From the NCBI RefSeq assembly GCF_900096905.1, contig NZ_FMYI01000002.1, forward strand, positions 186,001 to 250,000: a DNA stretch of 64,000 bases, in the 5' to 3' direction. Below the pieces are notes generated by a model, which had not been told where the DNA came from, did no database searches, and saw only the letters and a program-made list of their open reading frames with translations. The stretch comes from Pelagirhabdus alkalitolerans (GTDB lineage: Bacteria; Bacillota; Bacilli; Bacillales; Amphibacillaceae). The position numbers and the translations under genes are program-made. Of this stretch, positions 45,989 through 55,785 are shown piece by piece (position 1 is the stretch's first letter; every line of letters starts with the position of its first letter).

Positions 45989-46546
45989 ATGTCATATCTT
46001 GATCAAGATTATCGTGAAATTATTACAAAGGCCGTGATCGGGAAGGGTAAAAAATTCACTCAACAAAAGCACATCATTCAATCGCCTCACAAACCTTCAA
46101 GTATTTTAGGGTGTTGGGTTATTAATCATTTGTATCAAGCTAAACACCTAAGTGAGGATCGTGTTGAAATTAATGGTAGCTATGAATTGAATGTTTGGTA
46201 CTCGTATAACGATCATACAAAAACGGATGTTGTCACAGAACGTGTGACCTATCAAGATCAAATTGATTTAGCGGCCAAAGATAAACAAACGGTTGGTTCG
46301 ACTGTTGAAGTTCATGCTCGTACGTTAACACAACCACAATCTGTTTCATGTATAATTGATAAAAAAGATGGCAAAATCAACACAGAAGTGGAACGTGAAT
46401 TTATGGTTGAAGTGATTGGTGATACTAAAGTATCTGTTCGAGTTGATCCGAGTACGATGGTCGATTCTTCTAAAAATCTAGATTCAGATTTAAAACCCGA
46501 TTTTTTCTCTGGTAAACAAGATTCTAACGAACATACGAGTCATTAA
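45989..46546 (+). CDS. cotE: Outer spore coat morphogenetic protein CotE
   Basis: Assembles the outer coat of endospores in the mother cell. About 185 residues. N-terminal YREIITKAVIGKGKKFTQ and central KPSSILGCWVINH and INGSYELNVWYSYNDHTKT closely match B. subtilis CotE. The acidic tail is shorter than in B. subtilis. ATG 45989 gives a 9-base spacing from AAGGAGG; ATG 45983 would be only 3 bases away. Confidence 0.95.
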   Translation: MSYLDQDYREIITKAVIGKGKKFTQQKHIIQSPHKPSSILGCWVINHLYQAKHLSEDRVEINGSYELNVWYSYNDHTKTDVVTERVTYQDQIDLAAKDKQTVGSTVEVHARTLTQPQSVSCIIDKKDGKINTEVEREFMVEVIGDTKVSVRVDPSTMVDSSKNLDSDLKPDFFSGKQDSNEHTSH

Positions 46547-46575
46547 GCGTACAGCTGTGTGCGCTTCTTTTTTTA
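46545..46575 (+). terminator. Terminator overlapping the cotE stop
   Basis: AAGCGTACA pairs with TGTGCGCTT (one T·G) around GCTG, followed by CTTTTTTT. Confidence 0.82.
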
Positions 46576-46638
46576 TGTCGCTTCAATAAATTTTACAAAG
46601 TTTAGACGTTTACACTCTCTAATTTAGTTAGTCTGTTA

Positions 46639-46647
46639 TGCTATAAT
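46639..46647 (+). promoter_or_regulatory. Extended -10 promoter for mutS
   Basis: TGCTATAAT, a full extended -10 match, 42 bases before mutS and after the cotE terminator. No matching -35 hexamer is seen at 16–18 bases. Confidence 0.55.
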
Positions 46648-46689
46648 ATATAAGACAGAAAATGATTTTTAGCATTAAAGGAGTTCATT

Positions 46690-49275
46690 ATGAGTAACTA
46701 TACGCCAATGATACAGCAATATTTGAAAATAAAAGCACAAAATCAAGATAGTTTTCTCTTCTTTCGATTAGGAGATTTTTATGAAATGTTTTTTGATGAT
46801 GCCCTTTTAGCATCACGTGAATTAGAGATTACATTAACGAGTCGAGATGGGGGTGGGGATGACCGAATTCCGATGTGTGGTGTTCCTTACCATTCGGCGA
46901 CAAATTACATACGAACATTAGTTGAGAAAGGTTACAAAGTTGCGATTTGTGAACAAGTAGAAGATCCCAAAAGTTCAAAAGGAGTTGTGAAACGTGAGGT
47001 CACACAATTAGTGACGCCTGGAACGGTAATGGAAAACACGATGTTAAACGAAAATGAGAATAATTATTTGGCAAGTTTAACAGCGTGTGATGATCATACA
47101 TTTTCGTTAGCCTATGTCGACCTTTCCACAGGTGAACTCATTCTCACATTGATAACAAGCGGATGGGACCGTGTAATTAGTGAACTTTATAATCAACCGA
47201 TTAAAGAGATCGTGATTGCAAAAGACTTGGATGATCAGTACAAAACAAAGCTACAAGAACAGATTATTAGTACACTATCTTATTGTGAAGAAACTGAAGT
47301 CACCGAATCTGTTCAACACCTCGTTGAATCAAATGAGGATCCTCGTCTATTAAAATCATTTGGTCGATTGATACATTATATTGAGACAACACAACAACGT
47401 GTGCTTGATCACTTAAAACCGGTTCAAGTCGTCGAATTAAATGATTATTTAGGTTTGGATATGTATTCAAAACGAAACTTAGAATTAACAGAAACCATTA
47501 TGAAAAAAGGTAAACAAGGAAGTTTACTTTGGGTTATTGATCAAACGGTCACCGCTATGGGATCAAGAACCTTGAAGAAATGGATTGAACGTCCTTTACT
47601 AGATCGTTACCTGTTGCGGCAACGTTATGAAATTGTAGAAGGTTTTATGGATGAATTTTTAATAAGAGAAGACTTGCGGGAGCAACTTAAAACGGTCTAT
47701 GACTTAGAACGACTTGCAGGCCGGGTTGCATATGGAAATGTGAATGCACGCGATTTATTACAATTAAAACGTTCTTTAGCACAAATCCCTTTCATTAAAG
47801 AAACTGTACAATCGATGGAATCAGAAGCGATTAAGGCACTTGCAAAACATGTTAATCCATTACCAGATCTGTATCAACTATTAGATGAATCGATCTCAGA
47901 AGATGCCCCATTAACGATTAAAGACGGAGGTATGATTAAAGATGGTTTTAATGAGGATTTAGATCAATATCGTGATGCTTCGCGTAATGGTAAGCAGTGG
48001 ATTGCGGAATTAGAGCAAAAAGAAAAGCAAGAAACGGGCATTAAGTCTTTGAAAATTGGTTATAATCGAGTGTTTGGTTATTATATTGAAGTCACACGTG
48101 CGAACCTTCATTTATTAGAAGAAGGTCGATATGAACGAAAGCAAACATTAACGAATGCTGAACGGTTTATTACGCCTGAATTAAAAGAAACAGAACGATT
48201 GATTCTCTCAGCAGAGGATAAGAGTGTTCAACTTGAATATGATTTATTTTTACAGTTAAGAGATCAAGTTAAAACCTTTATAAAACCGCTCCAAATGTTG
48301 GCAGAACAAATTAGCCACATCGACTGTTTACAAAGTTTTGCAACGGTTAGTGAAAAGCAAAACTATGTTAAACCAGAACTAACGAATGATAATGATGTAT
48401 CTATAAAAGAAGGACGACACCCAGTTGTTGAGAAAGTCATGAAAGACCAAATGTATGTGCCAAATGATGTATCGATGGCTCAAGATAGCCAAATGCTTCT
48501 GATCACAGGTCCCAATATGTCAGGTAAAAGCACGTATATGCGACAAGTTGCTCTGACAGTCATTTTAGCTCAAGTGGGTTGTTTTGTTCCTGCACAAGCG
48601 GCGAGATTACCTATTTTCGATCAAATTTTCACGCGTATTGGAGCAGCGGATGATTTAGTGGCTGGTCAAAGTACGTTTATGGTCGAGATGCTCGAATCGA
48701 AACATGCGATCACACAAGCAACAGATCAAAGTTTGATTTTGTTAGATGAAATCGGTCGTGGTACAAGCACGTACGATGGGATGGCACTTGCTCAAGCGAT
48801 CATTGAACATATCCATGATCAAATTGGAGCCAAAACGTTATTTTCTACCCATTACCATGAATTAACGACACTGACTGACGCTTTACCGCAGTTAAAAAAT
48901 ATTCACGTTCGTGCTGAAGAGTATGAAGGACGCGTGGTGTTTCTTCATCAAATACAAGAAGGTGCAGCTGATGAAAGTTACGGTATTCATGTAGCCCAAC
49001 TAGCGGGATTGCCTGATCCATTGATTAAAAGGGCCAGAACGATTTTAAATGACTTAGAAAGTAAACCGATTCACACAGAAGAGAAAACAAAGACAAAGAG
49101 TAATGAGAATCAACTTAGCTTTTTTGAAGAGGCGCCTAAAGATTCACAATCACAGAAAAAACAGACATCATCAATTGAATCCAAACTCATGAGTTATGAT
49201 TTGTTGGAAATGAATCCGTTAGAAGCGATGAATGTCTTGTATAACCTTCAGAAAGAGTGCAAGAAAGGAGAATAA
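46690..49275 (+). CDS. mutS: DNA mismatch repair protein MutS
   Basis: Mismatch-recognition ATPase. 861 residues. The mismatch-wedging Phe30 and Glu32 sit in GDFYEMF. Connector, core and clamp domains follow, then the ATPase with Walker A GPNMSGKST near 607 and DEIGRGTST near 690. A beta-clamp-binding motif QLSFF lies near 808, as in B. subtilis MutS. It is followed by mutL after 3 bases, so the two repair proteins are co-expressed. Confidence 0.98.
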   Translation: MSNYTPMIQQYLKIKAQNQDSFLFFRLGDFYEMFFDDALLASRELEITLTSRDGGGDDRIPMCGVPYHSATNYIRTLVEKGYKVAICEQVEDPKSSKGVVKREVTQLVTPGTVMENTMLNENENNYLASLTACDDHTFSLAYVDLSTGELILTLITSGWDRVISELYNQPIKEIVIAKDLDDQYKTKLQEQIISTLSYCEETEVTESVQHLVESNEDPRLLKSFGRLIHYIETTQQRVLDHLKPVQVVELNDYLGLDMYSKRNLELTETIMKKGKQGSLLWVIDQTVTAMGSRTLKKWIERPLLDRYLLRQRYEIVEGFMDEFLIREDLREQLKTVYDLERLAGRVAYGNVNARDLLQLKRSLAQIPFIKETVQSMESEAIKALAKHVNPLPDLYQLLDESISEDAPLTIKDGGMIKDGFNEDLDQYRDASRNGKQWIAELEQKEKQETGIKSLKIGYNRVFGYYIEVTRANLHLLEEGRYERKQTLTNAERFITPELKETERLILSAEDKSVQLEYDLFLQLRDQVKTFIKPLQMLAEQISHIDCLQSFATVSEKQNYVKPELTNDNDVSIKEGRHPVVEKVMKDQMYVPNDVSMAQDSQMLLITGPNMSGKSTYMRQVALTVILAQVGCFVPAQAARLPIFDQIFTRIGAADDLVAGQSTFMVEMLESKHAITQATDQSLILLDEIGRGTSTYDGMALAQAIIEHIHDQIGAKTLFSTHYHELTTLTDALPQLKNIHVRAEEYEGRVVFLHQIQEGAADESYGIHVAQLAGLPDPLIKRARTILNDLESKPIHTEEKTKTKSNENQLSFFEEAPKDSQSQKKQTSSIESKLMSYDLLEMNPLEAMNVLYNLQKECKKGE

Positions 49276-49278
49276 TGA

Positions 49279-51102
49279 ATGGTCATTGAAACCATGCCAG
49301 ATCAATTAGCCAACAAAATCGCAGCCGGTGAAGTGGTTGAAAGGCCTGCTTCGGTTGTTAAGGAACTCGTTGAAAATAGTATTGATGCAGGTAGCCGCTC
49401 TATTAAGATAGAAATTGAAGAAGCGGGATTAAAACGCATCAAAATAACGGATGATGGAGATGGTATGGTAGAAAAAGACGCCGAACATGCTTTTAGCCGT
49501 CACGCGACGAGTAAAATCCGTTCAGAACAAGATTTATTCCACGTCAAAACTTTAGGTTTTAGAGGTGAGGCCTTAGCGTCGATTGCAGCAGTTAGTCAAT
49601 TGACATTAAAAACGTCAAAGTCGGAAGAAGCCTCTACTATTTTGAGAATTGAAGGTGGAAAAATCTTATCTCGTGATAAAGGAGATGCGAGAAAAGGGAC
49701 AGAAATAACAGTCGATCATTTATTTTATAATACGCCTGCACGTTTAAAATATATGAAAACCATCCATACGGAGCTAGGACATATTACAGATGTTATTAAT
49801 CGAATGAGTTTAAGTCACCCAAATGTGCGGTTTGATTTGTACCATAATGATCGGCAATTGTTTCAAACAAATGGTCGAGGAGATCTTTTACAGGTGATTG
49901 CTCAGATTTATGGGTTCAACATTGCAAAAAAGATGATTAAAGTTGAAAAGGAAACACTTGATTATAAAATGAGTGGTTATATCGCAAAGCCAGAAGTGAC
50001 ACGTTCATCGAAACATTATATCTCGACGATTATAAATGGACGTTTTATTAAGAGTATAGCTTTAAACAAGGCTATACAAAACGGTTATCACACACTCTTG
50101 CCGATTGGTAGAAGTCCAATTGTGATCCTACAAATTGAAATGGATCCGATTTTAGTCGATGTTAATGTGCACCCAGCTAAATTAGAAGTTCGGTTCAGTA
50201 AGGAAAAAGAATTGTTCGCCGCAATTGAATCAATGATCCGTGATGCGTTTAGACAAGAAACGTTGATTCCGACACAAGAAAAACAACCTGTTAGAAAAGA
50301 GAAAAATGATCAAACGCACTTTGATTTTAACGATCATCACAGCGTAAACGATGATAAAGAAAATGAGGATGAAAAAGAGGTTAAATTCTCTGACAGTGTT
50401 CCCACTTCTTCATCTCAAAACACTTCCTTCATACAAGATTCAGAACCGGTTATTCGGGAAACAAATCAAGAAGAAAATGACACGTTGATGAATGAAGAAA
50501 ATAGTGAGAGTGATCAACCTAGAATGCCCGTCATGTATCCAATTGGTCAACATCACGGTACTTATATTATCGCTCAAAATGAAAAAGGTCTGTACCTGAT
50601 CGATCAACACGCAGCTCAAGAACGCATAAAATATGAATATTTTCGTGAGCGGGTAAGTGAAGTGGGACATGAAGTGCAAGAGCTACTCGTCCCCCAAACA
50701 TTTGATTTTTCGAACCAAGAAGCGATGATGATCGATCATTATCAAGATGAACTAAAAAAAGTGGGTTTGTTTTTTGAGCATTTTGGACAGAATACGTATT
50801 TAATTCGCTCACACCCTACGTGGTTTCCTAAGGGCGCCGAAGAAGCGGTCATTCGAGATATTATTGATCAAGTCATGGTCGATGAGAAGATTGATTTAAC
50901 TAAGTTAAGAGAAGAGACAGCTATTTTAATGGCTTGTAAACGATCAATTAAAGCTAATCATTACTTAAATAATAATGAAATGTTCGAGCTATTAGAAACG
51001 TTGAGAAAAAGCATTGATCCATTTACGTGCCCTCACGGCCGACCTATTGTCATCCATTTTTCAAGCTATGATTTAGAGAAAATGTTTAAACGTGTTATGT
51101 AG
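49279..51102 (+). CDS. mutL: DNA mismatch repair protein MutL (endonuclease type)
   Basis: 607 residues: GHKL ATPase domain (VVKELVENSIDAG near 30, TDDGDGM, GFRGEAL), an acidic linker (about 340–420) and a C-terminal dimerisation/nicking domain. The endonuclease motif DQHAAQE begins at Asp442, and ACKRSIKANH and CPHGRP zinc-site motifs are intact. So this is a nicking MutL, as expected in species without MutH. Confidence 0.97.
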   Translation: MVIETMPDQLANKIAAGEVVERPASVVKELVENSIDAGSRSIKIEIEEAGLKRIKITDDGDGMVEKDAEHAFSRHATSKIRSEQDLFHVKTLGFRGEALASIAAVSQLTLKTSKSEEASTILRIEGGKILSRDKGDARKGTEITVDHLFYNTPARLKYMKTIHTELGHITDVINRMSLSHPNVRFDLYHNDRQLFQTNGRGDLLQVIAQIYGFNIAKKMIKVEKETLDYKMSGYIAKPEVTRSSKHYISTIINGRFIKSIALNKAIQNGYHTLLPIGRSPIVILQIEMDPILVDVNVHPAKLEVRFSKEKELFAAIESMIRDAFRQETLIPTQEKQPVRKEKNDQTHFDFNDHHSVNDDKENEDEKEVKFSDSVPTSSSQNTSFIQDSEPVIRETNQEENDTLMNEENSESDQPRMPVMYPIGQHHGTYIIAQNEKGLYLIDQHAAQERIKYEYFRERVSEVGHEVQELLVPQTFDFSNQEAMMIDHYQDELKKVGLFFEHFGQNTYLIRSHPTWFPKGAEEAVIRDIIDQVMVDEKIDLTKLREETAILMACKRSIKANHYLNNNEMFELLETLRKSIDPFTCPHGRPIVIHFSSYDLEKMFKRVM

Positions 51103-51116
51103 ATCGAGGTGAATAA

Positions 51117-52052
51117 ATGAAAAAACAAGTGATTGCGATTGTAGGACCGACAGCTGTTGGAAAAACAGAATTAAGCATTCAATTAGCTAAACGATTCAAT
51201 GGTGAGATTATTAGTGGTGATTCTATGCAAATTTATAAAGGCATGGATATTGCAACAGCTAAAATTACAGATAAAGAAAAAGAATCAATTCCCCATCACA
51301 TGATTGATATTAAAGAACCGAATCAATCTTTTTCAGTGGCTGAATTTAAAGAACGTGTACAGGATCTGATTGATGATATCACGAGTCGTGGTAAACAACC
51401 CATTATAGTAGGAGGGACGGGTCTTTATATACAAGCTGCGCTTTGGGATTATCATTTTTCAGATGAAGAGAAAGACCCTAAGTACCGCGAAAAAATTGAA
51501 CAAGAAATAGAAATATGCGGTATTGAATCGATTTTCGAACGATTAGAAACAGTTGATCCAAAGCAAGCAGAAAAAATTCATCCAAACAACATAAGACGTG
51601 TCGTCAGGGCATTAGAAGTTTATGATCGTACAGGTAAAACGAAGACGGAGTGGCAAGAAACTCAACCCATTGAATCTCCCTATCAACCCGTGCTAATTGG
51701 GCTGACGATGGAACGATCAGACCTTTATGCGCGTATTAATGCTAGAGTCGATCAAATGGTAGAAGAGGGTATCATTGAAGAAGCGAAGTCGTTCTATCAG
51801 TTAGGGTTTAAAGGTTACCAATCGATGAAAGCCATTGGTTATAAGGAGTTTATTCCGTATTTTGAAGGTGATATTAAAAAAGAAGAAGCGATTGAGCAAT
51901 TAAAACAAAATTCAAGACGATATGCGAAACGACAGTATACATGGTTCAAAAACAAAATGTCTGTTAACTGGTATGATGTATCTGTAGATTCAAAAAATAA
52001 AATTTTTCAAAAAATTTATTCAGATTTAGAAGGGATTTTGGATTTTAGCTAG
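51117..52052 (+). CDS. miaA: tRNA dimethylallyltransferase
   Basis: Adds the isopentenyl group to A37 of tRNAs, making the substrate of MiaB (43937). 311 residues. P-loop GPTAVGKTEL near residue 10, SGDSMQIYKGMDI near 34 and IVGGTGLYIQA near 98 are intact. ATG follows TCGAGGTG. It precedes hfq, the common bacterial order. Confidence 0.97.
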   Translation: MKKQVIAIVGPTAVGKTELSIQLAKRFNGEIISGDSMQIYKGMDIATAKITDKEKESIPHHMIDIKEPNQSFSVAEFKERVQDLIDDITSRGKQPIIVGGTGLYIQAALWDYHFSDEEKDPKYREKIEQEIEICGIESIFERLETVDPKQAEKIHPNNIRRVVRALEVYDRTGKTKTEWQETQPIESPYQPVLIGLTMERSDLYARINARVDQMVEEGIIEEAKSFYQLGFKGYQSMKAIGYKEFIPYFEGDIKKEEAIEQLKQNSRRYAKRQYTWFKNKMSVNWYDVSVDSKNKIFQKIYSDLEGILDFS

Positions 52053-52092
52053 AATATAATAAAAATAGAGATAGAAAAGAGGAGGAAATAAT

Positions 52093-52317
52093 ATGGCGCA
52101 ATCTGTAAATATTCAGGACCAATACTTAAATGCCTTAAGAAAAGACCATATTCAAGTGACCATCTTTTTGACAAATGGTTTTCAATTAAGAGGTGTTGTT
52201 AAGGGATTCGACAATTTCACGGTGTTACTGGAGACTGACGGTAAGCAACAGTTGATTTTCAAACACGCTATCTCAACTTTTGCACCCTCTCGAAATGTAA
52301 CCATAGAAAAAGAGTAA
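52093..52317 (+). CDS. hfq: RNA chaperone Hfq
   Basis: 74-residue Sm-like protein forming hexamers that bind small RNAs and A-rich mRNA. Sm1 motif includes VTIFLTNGFQLRGVVKGFDNF-like segment split here as FLTNGFQLRG and GFDNFTVLL; Sm2 includes IFKHAIST. Starts with MAQSVNIQDQYLN as in Bacillus. Ribosome-binding site GAGGAGG. Confidence 0.97.
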   Translation: MAQSVNIQDQYLNALRKDHIQVTIFLTNGFQLRGVVKGFDNFTVLLETDGKQQLIFKHAISTFAPSRNVTIEKE

Positions 52318-52357
52318 TCAACCTTTTTCTTATTAAATTTTGAAAAAATTGATGTGT

Positions 52358-52400
52358 AAAAGCTATTGTTTCCTATTTATAGGGTGCAATAGCTTTTTTA
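52358..52400 (+). terminator. Terminator after hfq
   Basis: AAAAGCTATTG pairs with CAATAGCTTTT, with an inner CCTA/TAGG helix, followed by TTT. Confidence 0.9.
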
Positions 52401-52534
52401 ATGTAAAAATGTAAGATTTGTTGAAATGATTTTAATTCTATCGATTGATTTATTCGTTTTTAGGGTATAGCTAACATGAGAAGATTTGAAACGATAAGAG
52501 GAATCAAGAGAAATAGAGAAAAGAGGGATTCTGC

Positions 52535-53761
52535 ATGAGCGAAAATATTATCGTGATCGGCATACATAAGAAGAGAGATAATGAACAACGCTTTTTATAT
52601 TCCATGGATGAGCTGATCTCTTTAAGTGAATCAGCGAAGGGGCATGTAATGGAACAATTTGTACAAAAACGAGACAACCCTCATCCTGCTACCTATCTAG
52701 GTTCAGGGAAACTAGAGGAAATTAAAGAGTTCGTCGAAGATAGAGAAGTTGATCTTATAATCGCAAATGACGAACTTTCAGCAACTCAGATGCGAAATTT
52801 AAATGCATCTATTGATATTCCCGTGATTGATCGTAGTCAATTAATTTTAGACATCTTTGCAAGTCGTGCGAAGACAAATGAAGGTAAATTGCAAGTTGAA
52901 CTGGCGCAGTATCAGTACCTCTTGCCCAGGTTACATGGTCAAGGACAAAGTTTGTCACGACTAGGTGGTGGTATTGGAACAAGAGGGCCTGGTGAGACGA
53001 AACTTGAAACAGATCGGCGTCACATTAATCGTCGTATTGATGAAATTAAACGGAAATTAGAAATTGTCGTTAACCAACGCCACCAGTATCGAAAAAGGCG
53101 TCAATTGAATCATACATTTCAAATTGCCATAGTTGGTTACACCAATGCTGGAAAATCAACATTGTTTAATCATTTAACAGCCGGTGAAACGTATGTGGAA
53201 GATCAGTTGTTTGCTACGCTTGATCCGACAACAAGGCAGTTAAGGTTACCATCTGGCCTTCAAACCATTATTACGGATACGGTTGGTTTTATGCAGGATC
53301 TTCCAACTGCTTTAATCGCTGCTTTTCGTTCAACACTAGAAGAAGTAAAAGAAGCGGACTTAATTTATCATGTTGTAGATAGCTCACACCCTGATCAGCA
53401 TCAGCATCAACATACGGTCGATCGTTTGTTATCGGAATTAGGAGCTGATCATATACCAACCTTGACGGTTTATAATAAAATTGATTTAGCTTCAGAGCAA
53501 TTTTTACCGATTTTAAAACCGTCGATTTCAATCAGCGCGTTCTCTCAAGAAGATCGAAAACAACTTCTGATTAAAACAGAAGATCTAATTATTTCGAATT
53601 GGACTCACTTTATAACGAACGTTCAAGCGGATCAAGGAAAATTACTGCAACAATATAAACAACATGCTATCATTGTTAAAGAAACGTTTATGGATGATGA
53701 ATCCTATAAATTAGAAGGTTACTTACCGCATGATCATCCTTTGTTACATCGTTTAAATTAA
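52535..53761 (+). CDS. hflX: Ribosome-associated GTPase HflX
   Basis: 408 residues. N-terminal HflX domain with glycine-rich segment GGGIGTRGPGETKLETDRR near 150; G domain with G1 GYTNAGKST near 201, G3 DTVGFMQDLP, G4 NKID. HflX splits stalled or hibernating ribosomes in characterised bacteria. It lies between hfq and glnR (ynbA in B. subtilis); ynbB is absent. ATG follows GAGGGATTCTGC. Confidence 0.95.
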   Translation: MSENIIVIGIHKKRDNEQRFLYSMDELISLSESAKGHVMEQFVQKRDNPHPATYLGSGKLEEIKEFVEDREVDLIIANDELSATQMRNLNASIDIPVIDRSQLILDIFASRAKTNEGKLQVELAQYQYLLPRLHGQGQSLSRLGGGIGTRGPGETKLETDRRHINRRIDEIKRKLEIVVNQRHQYRKRRQLNHTFQIAIVGYTNAGKSTLFNHLTAGETYVEDQLFATLDPTTRQLRLPSGLQTIITDTVGFMQDLPTALIAAFRSTLEEVKEADLIYHVVDSSHPDQHQHQHTVDRLLSELGADHIPTLTVYNKIDLASEQFLPILKPSISISAFSQEDRKQLLIKTEDLIISNWTHFITNVQADQGKLLQQYKQHAIIVKETFMDDESYKLEGYLPHDHPLLHRLN

Positions 53762-53783
53762 GAGGATACTTCCTCTTTTTTTT
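53760..53783 (+). terminator. Terminator overlapping the hflX stop
   Basis: AAGAGGA pairs with TCCTCTT around TACT, followed by a run of T. Confidence 0.88.
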
Positions 53784-53810
53784 AGGAATTTGAATTATCA
53801 GAATTTTTTA

Positions 53811-53827
53811 TGTTAAATAACCTAACA
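53811..53827 (+). promoter_or_regulatory. GlnR/TnrA operator
   Basis: TGTTAAATAACCTAACA is a full match to TGTNA-N7-TNACA. It ends 4 bases before the -35 of the glnRA promoter, so GlnR binding can repress the operon when nitrogen is in excess. Confidence 0.85.
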
Positions 53828-53831
53828 TCTC

Positions 53832-53859
53832 TTGACAGTTTTATTATCGTGTGTATAAT
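53832..53859 (+). promoter_or_regulatory. glnRA promoter
   Basis: TTGACA, 16-base spacer, TATAAT: both hexamers are consensus. Confidence 0.85.
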
Positions 53860-53898
53860 AAGTAGTAAGGAAAGCAAGAGAGGAAAGGGGAGCCTGCT

Positions 53899-54303
53899 AT
53901 GAGTGATCAAGATCGACGTTCGCAGCCCTTATTTTCCATTGGTATTGTCAAAGAACTGACAGATTTGACCGCTAGACAAATTCGTTATTATGAGGAGCAT
54001 CAGTTAATTCACCCTGCTCGAACGAAAGGTAATCAACGTCTATTTTCATTCAATGATGTTGATCGGTTACTGGAAATTAAGGAATTGATTGAAAAAGGAA
54101 TCAATCTTGCTGGTATAAAACAAGTACTCCAGCTAAAAGATTTACCAACTACTGAAGAACACCAAGAAGATTCTGAGCAAGGTGAACGCAAAGAATTATC
54201 TGAAAGAGAACTGAGAAAACTTTTAAAGAACGAATTGATGCAGTCAGGCCGAATGGGAAAAACCTCGTTGCGTCAGGGAGAATTATCACGATTCTTCCGC
54301 TAA
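53899..54303 (+). CDS. glnR: MerR-family nitrogen regulator GlnR
   Basis: 134-residue repressor of glnRA and other nitrogen genes. N-terminal MerR HTH (about 14–80, RQIRYYEEHQLIHPARTKGNQR) and a C-terminal tail that in B. subtilis senses feedback-inhibited glutamine synthetase. The operator upstream and cotranscription with glnA (27-base gap) confirm identity. Confidence 0.96.
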   Translation: MSDQDRRSQPLFSIGIVKELTDLTARQIRYYEEHQLIHPARTKGNQRLFSFNDVDRLLEIKELIEKGINLAGIKQVLQLKDLPTTEEHQEDSEQGERKELSERELRKLLKNELMQSGRMGKTSLRQGELSRFFR

Positions 54304-54330
54304 TATAATCCAAATAAGGAGAGAACAAAC

Positions 54331-55668
54331 ATGGGATCAAAGTTCACGAAAGAAGAGATTAAGAAGAAGTTAGATGAGGAAAATGTTCGATTTATTCGTC
54401 TTCAATTCACAGATTTGCTAGGGACGATTAAAAATGTTGAAATTCCTCTTAGTCAGTTAGATAAGGCGTTAGACAATGAAATGGTATTCGATGGTTCATC
54501 AATTGAAGGTTTTGTTCGAATTGAAGAATCAGATATGAAGTTGCATCCTGATTTAGATACGTTTGTTATTTTCCCTTGGACATCAGAAAAAGGTAAAGTA
54601 GCTCGTTTTATTTGTGATATTCATAATACAGATGGTACACCATTCTTAGGCTGCCCTCGTGTTAATTTAAAACGTAACTTGAAGAAAATGGAGGAGCATG
54701 GATTTACTGCATTCAATATTGGTACTGAACCAGAATTCTTCCTCTTCAAACTAGATGATAAAGGCGAACCATCATTAGAGCTTAATGACAAAGGTGGTTA
54801 CTTTGACTTAGCTCCTACAGACTTAGGTGAAAATTGCCGTCGTGATATTGTATTAGAGTTAGAGGAGATGGGCTTTGAAATTGAAGCATCTCACCACGAA
54901 GTTGCACCTGGTCAACATGAGATTGACTTCAAATATTCTGATGCTGTTAAGCACGCTGATGATATTCAAACATTCAAACTTGTTGTTAAAACTATTGCAC
55001 GTAAACATGGTTTACATGCAACATTCATGCCAAAACCATTGTTCGGTGTGAACGGTTCAGGTATGCACTGTAATATGTCATTGTTTGAAGGTAAAGAAAA
55101 TAAATTCTTAGATGAAAGTGGCGAATTACAGTTAAGTAAAACGGCTTATCAGTTTATCGCGGGTGTTATTGAACACGCGCAGGCATTTACTGCTGTTACA
55201 AACCCAACTGTTAATTCGTATAAACGTCTTGTGCCTGGATTTGAAGCACCGTCTTACGTTGCTTGGTCTGGCTCAAACCGTTCACCACTTATCCGTATTC
55301 CAGCATCACGTGGCCTAAGTACACGTGTGGAAGTAAGAAGTGTTGACCCATCTGCTAACCCATACTTAGCTCTATCAGTTCTTTTAGCTGCTGGATTAGA
55401 TGGTATTAAGAAAAACATGGAAGCACCACAAGCAGTGGATCGCAACATCTATGTGATGGATAAACAAGAACGTGAAGAGCATGGAGTTAAAGACTTACCA
55501 GCTACATTATCAGATGCACTTAGAAACTTAGCTGAAGATGAGATATTAAAAGAATCATTAGGTGAACACCTATTTGAACACTTTATCGAATCAAAAGAAA
55601 TTGAATGGGATATGTTCCGTACCCAAGTACACCCTTGGGAAAGAGAACAATATATCCAAATGTACTAA
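54331..55668 (+). CDS. glnA: Glutamine synthetase type I
   Basis: ATP-dependent synthesis of glutamine from glutamate and ammonia. 445 residues, the GSI-alpha length typical of Bacillus. Motifs: FDGSSIEGFVRIEESD near 55, GTEPEFFLF near 133, the HCNMSLF region near 240 and NRSPLIRIP near 315. Feedback-inhibited enzyme of this type also controls GlnR. Its last 55 bases and terminator form one copy of the integration repeat; the repeat restores the same stop codon, so the gene is intact. Confidence 0.98.
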   Translation: MGSKFTKEEIKKKLDEENVRFIRLQFTDLLGTIKNVEIPLSQLDKALDNEMVFDGSSIEGFVRIEESDMKLHPDLDTFVIFPWTSEKGKVARFICDIHNTDGTPFLGCPRVNLKRNLKKMEEHGFTAFNIGTEPEFFLFKLDDKGEPSLELNDKGGYFDLAPTDLGENCRRDIVLELEEMGFEIEASHHEVAPGQHEIDFKYSDAVKHADDIQTFKLVVKTIARKHGLHATFMPKPLFGVNGSGMHCNMSLFEGKENKFLDESGELQLSKTAYQFIAGVIEHAQAFTAVTNPTVNSYKRLVPGFEAPSYVAWSGSNRSPLIRIPASRGLSTRVEVRSVDPSANPYLALSVLLAAGLDGIKKNMEAPQAVDRNIYVMDKQEREEHGVKDLPATLSDALRNLAEDEILKESLGEHLFEHFIESKEIEWDMFRTQVHPWEREQYIQMY

Positions 55669-55785
55669 AGTTTCCCCACCCCTTGACATATCTCGTGTTA
55701 AGGGGTTTCTTTTATGTGCTTTTTTAATGTAGGTTTTTAGCGCGCCCGCACACGCACCCATGAAACACCCACAAAAATTAATCAC
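55614..55785 (+). repeat. Left integration repeat (attL region) at the glnA 3' end
   Basis: Bases 55624–55679 are identical to 59528–59583 over 56 bp, spanning the last glnA codons, stop and start of the terminator. Similarity extends, with decay, from 55614 to about 55785. Two tandem 11-bp repeats of the pattern CACCCAYRAAA at 55755–55776 look like arm-type integrase binding sites; they sit directly after the end of the integrase gene fragment. Confidence 0.85.
55678..55713 (+). terminator. Terminator after glnA
   Basis: ACCCCTT pairs with AAGGGGT, continued by GACA with TGTT, followed by TTCTTTT. A partly decayed copy lies at 59582–59617. Confidence 0.88.
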
